A DNA stretch of 8,133 bases from NCBI GenBank assembly GCA_031264395.1, contig JAISEB010000179.1, positions 1 to 8,133 of the forward strand, written 5' to 3'. Below the pieces are notes generated by a model, which worked only from the letters and a program-made list of their open reading frames with translations, had not been told where the DNA came from and ran no database searches. This document shows, in pieces, positions 6,812-8,133 of this stretch. The first letter of the stretch is position 1, and the number at the start of each line of letters is the position of its first letter. This stretch comes from Treponema sp. (GTDB taxonomy: Bacteria; Spirochaetota; Spirochaetia; Treponematales; Breznakiellaceae). The translations under genes were made by a program, and so were the position numbers.

Positions 6812-8133
6812 GTGTTTCTTCGTTCCGGTATTTTTCCCCGTTTCAGGGTTTTTCTCCGTCAGGCGGAATCTTTTTTTTCCGCTCCCGGCGCCAAATTTCG
6901 CGTAGGCGCGGCGGTCTCCGCGGCCGTTCTGGCTCTTGGCGGCCTGTTTTTGGCGCTTTCGCTTGTGGGCTCCCTGCTTTCACTGCCGTTTGCGTCCGTT
7001 CCGGGCGACTTTTTCGCGGCGTCCTATGGGCTGTTGGCCTTTATTATCCCGGCCTACCTTCTTTACGCCGCCTTTATTCTGGCTGATCCGGCCTGGCGGC
7101 CGGACCGGATCTTTGTCCTTAGCGCCCTGCTCTTTCCTTTTCTGACGCTGGCCGGGGGAATCGCCGTTATCCGGGATTTCGAAAACCTTTCGTCAAGATC
7201 CCCGTTTCTGGATTTTACCGGAAAAACATTCTTCAGTTTTATCATTATTTTTATTGTTGTCTCCGAAGTCCTTCTTGTCGCGGCGGCCCGCGCCATGCTT
7301 TTTCCGGGGAACGGCCGGCGTTTTAATCTTGACAGGGCCCGCCGCCGGGGCAGGCTGCGGTCCCTCATGCTGCCTTCGCCCCCTTCCGCGCCCGGCGCCA
7401 TGTACAAGAGACCGGCGGCCCTGATCCTGGGGACAGAGCTGAACGGCGGCGGTGAACCGCCCCTCTTTGGCCGGGAAAACCCGGACGGCGCGGAGGAAGA
7501 AGGCGGCGTTTGTGATTTTGACGACGCCGGGCTCGCCTGTGATGACGGTGTTGACGTTTCGGACAGTATTGACGCCGCCTGTGACGACAGCGTTGACGCC
7601 ACGGACGCGCTGGACGCGGATCCGTACGATTCGAATGCGCCGGACGGGTATTTAGACGCGGACACGGGTATTGGCGGCGGGGCCGTCCTCGGTGATGATC
7701 CTGAAAACGAAGCGGACCCTGAAAGCTGCGGTTCCGCCGGCATGACGGCCGATGTCGAAAAGGCCCTTTCGGAGGCGGAAGCCGCAGCCGCCATCAAGTC
7801 CGTAAAGCGCCGGAGCGGCTGTGAAAATTCCCCGGTCCGCCCCATCCGTTCTGCCATGTCGGGAACATCCTATTCGGTGCCGGTCGATATACTTAACCAG
7901 TACCCCGACGGCCAGTACTGGATCATAGATTCCGCCACCGAAGACGCGGCTGTGACTCTCAAGGAAACACTGGAGGAATTCAGGATACAGGCGGAGGTCA
8001 CGGGGATCAGAAAAGGGCCTGTAATTACCATGTTTGAAATTCTTCCGGCTCCGGGAGTCAAGCTTTCCAGAATTGTGAACCTTCAGGACAACATTGCCCT
8101 GCGCCTTGCCGCCTCGTCGGTGCGTATCGTGGC
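6812..8133 (+). CDS. ftsK: DNA translocase FtsK/SpoIIIE, N-terminal part (3' end missing)
   Basis: The frame runs from GTG 6812 to the window edge (440 codons plus two bases). A TGA at 6806-6808 in the same frame rules out any earlier start, and AAGGGG (6797-6802) lies 9 nt before the GTG. Four membrane segments (about 33-58, 67-91, 100-120, 140-163) give the FtsK membrane anchor, which localises to the division septum. A long acidic linker (about 166-350) follows. From about residue 357 (PVDILNQYP) the sequence matches the start of the FtsK motor (alpha domain), including KGPVITMFEILPAPGVKLSR and IALRLAASSVRIV. The Walker A and B motifs and the DNA-reading gamma domain would lie beyond the window. 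Known role: ATP-driven DNA pumping and chromosome dimer resolution during division. It follows the transglycosylase gene by 46 nt and is likely co-transcribed. Confidence 0.92.
   Translation, partial: MFLRSGIFPRFRVFLRQAESFFSAPGAKFRVGAAVSAAVLALGGLFLALSLVGSLLSLPFASVPGDFFAASYGLLAFIIPAYLLYAAFILADPAWRPDRIFVLSALLFPFLTLAGGIAVIRDFENLSSRSPFLDFTGKTFFSFIIIFIVVSEVLLVAAARAMLFPGNGRRFNLDRARRRGRLRSLMLPSPPSAPGAMYKRPAALILGTELNGGGEPPLFGRENPDGAEEEGGVCDFDDAGLACDDGVDVSDSIDAACDDSVDATDALDADPYDSNAPDGYLDADTGIGGGAVLGDDPENEADPESCGSAGMTADVEKALSEAEAAAAIKSVKRRSGCENSPVRPIRSAMSGTSYSVPVDILNQYPDGQYWIIDSATEDAAVTLKETLEEFRIQAEVTGIRKGPVITMFEILPAPGVKLSRIVNLQDNIALRLAASSVRIV
7520..7624 (+). repeat. Degenerate 21-bp (heptad) Asp-rich repeat in the FtsK linker
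   Basis: Five consecutive 21-base units encode seven-residue blocks that nearly all start with Asp, for example DDGVDVS, DSIDAAC and DDSVDAT (FtsK residues 237-271). Spacing is exact, while the bases have diverged. The block adds strong negative charge to the linker between membrane anchor and motor. Confidence 0.7.

Noticed and set aside
6805..7086. Plus-strand frame starting ATG at 6805 as the gene after the transglycosylase
   Set aside because: It overlaps the first membrane helices of FtsK in another frame, is Arg-rich without a domain, and ends early. The FtsK frame from GTG 6812 explains the region.
7063..7857. Minus-strand open frame (264 codons) opposite ftsK
   Set aside because: It is Ser/Pro/Ala-rich and mirrors the FtsK membrane and linker regions. 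The plus frame continues into a clear FtsK alpha domain.

Overview
This window looks like a chromosomal piece of a fairly GC-rich spirochaete, most likely a Treponema-type organism. The basis is protein architecture rather than any marker gene: an inner-membrane TPR protein with an Mrr-like tail, a DnaK-like/LysM membrane protein, a transglycosylase lipoprotein with a loose lipobox, and FtsK, with TTG, GTG and apparently ATT starts. The phylum call is inference. No mobile element, CRISPR array, tRNA or rRNA gene is visible.

Layout: (1) Bases 1-803 (+) hold the 3' part of a PfkB-family sugar kinase that resembles 2-keto-3-deoxygluconate kinase. (2) Bases 804-912 separate two convergent genes and carry an interrupted dyad that could end transcription. 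(3) Bases 913-3568 (-) form a likely three-gene transcription unit. Read from the right, these are a membrane-anchored TPR protein with an Mrr-nuclease-like C-terminal domain, a small unrecognised protein starting 5 nt after it at a TTG, and a DUF368/PopT-type membrane protein. The last gene is strikingly AT-rich compared with everything around it. (4) Bases 3569-3713 are a divergent promoter region. (5) Bases 3714-8133 (+) form a second likely operon: a bitopic protein joining an Hsp70 substrate-binding-like domain to a LysM domain, a soluble-lytic-transglycosylase-type lipoprotein that begins inside the stop codon of the previous gene, and the N-terminal half of the DNA translocase FtsK.

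Taken together, the right-hand operon concerns the cell envelope and division: peptidoglycan binding (LysM), peptidoglycan cleavage (lytic transglycosylase) and chromosome segregation at the septum (FtsK). The DUF368 protein on the opposite strand fits this theme, because members of that family recycle the undecaprenyl-phosphate carrier used for wall synthesis. The most unusual items are the two fusion proteins on either side of the divergent promoter. Each combines a membrane anchor with a domain normally found elsewhere: a DnaK-like substrate-binding domain without its ATPase, and an Mrr-like nuclease fold that appears to have lost its catalytic lysine.
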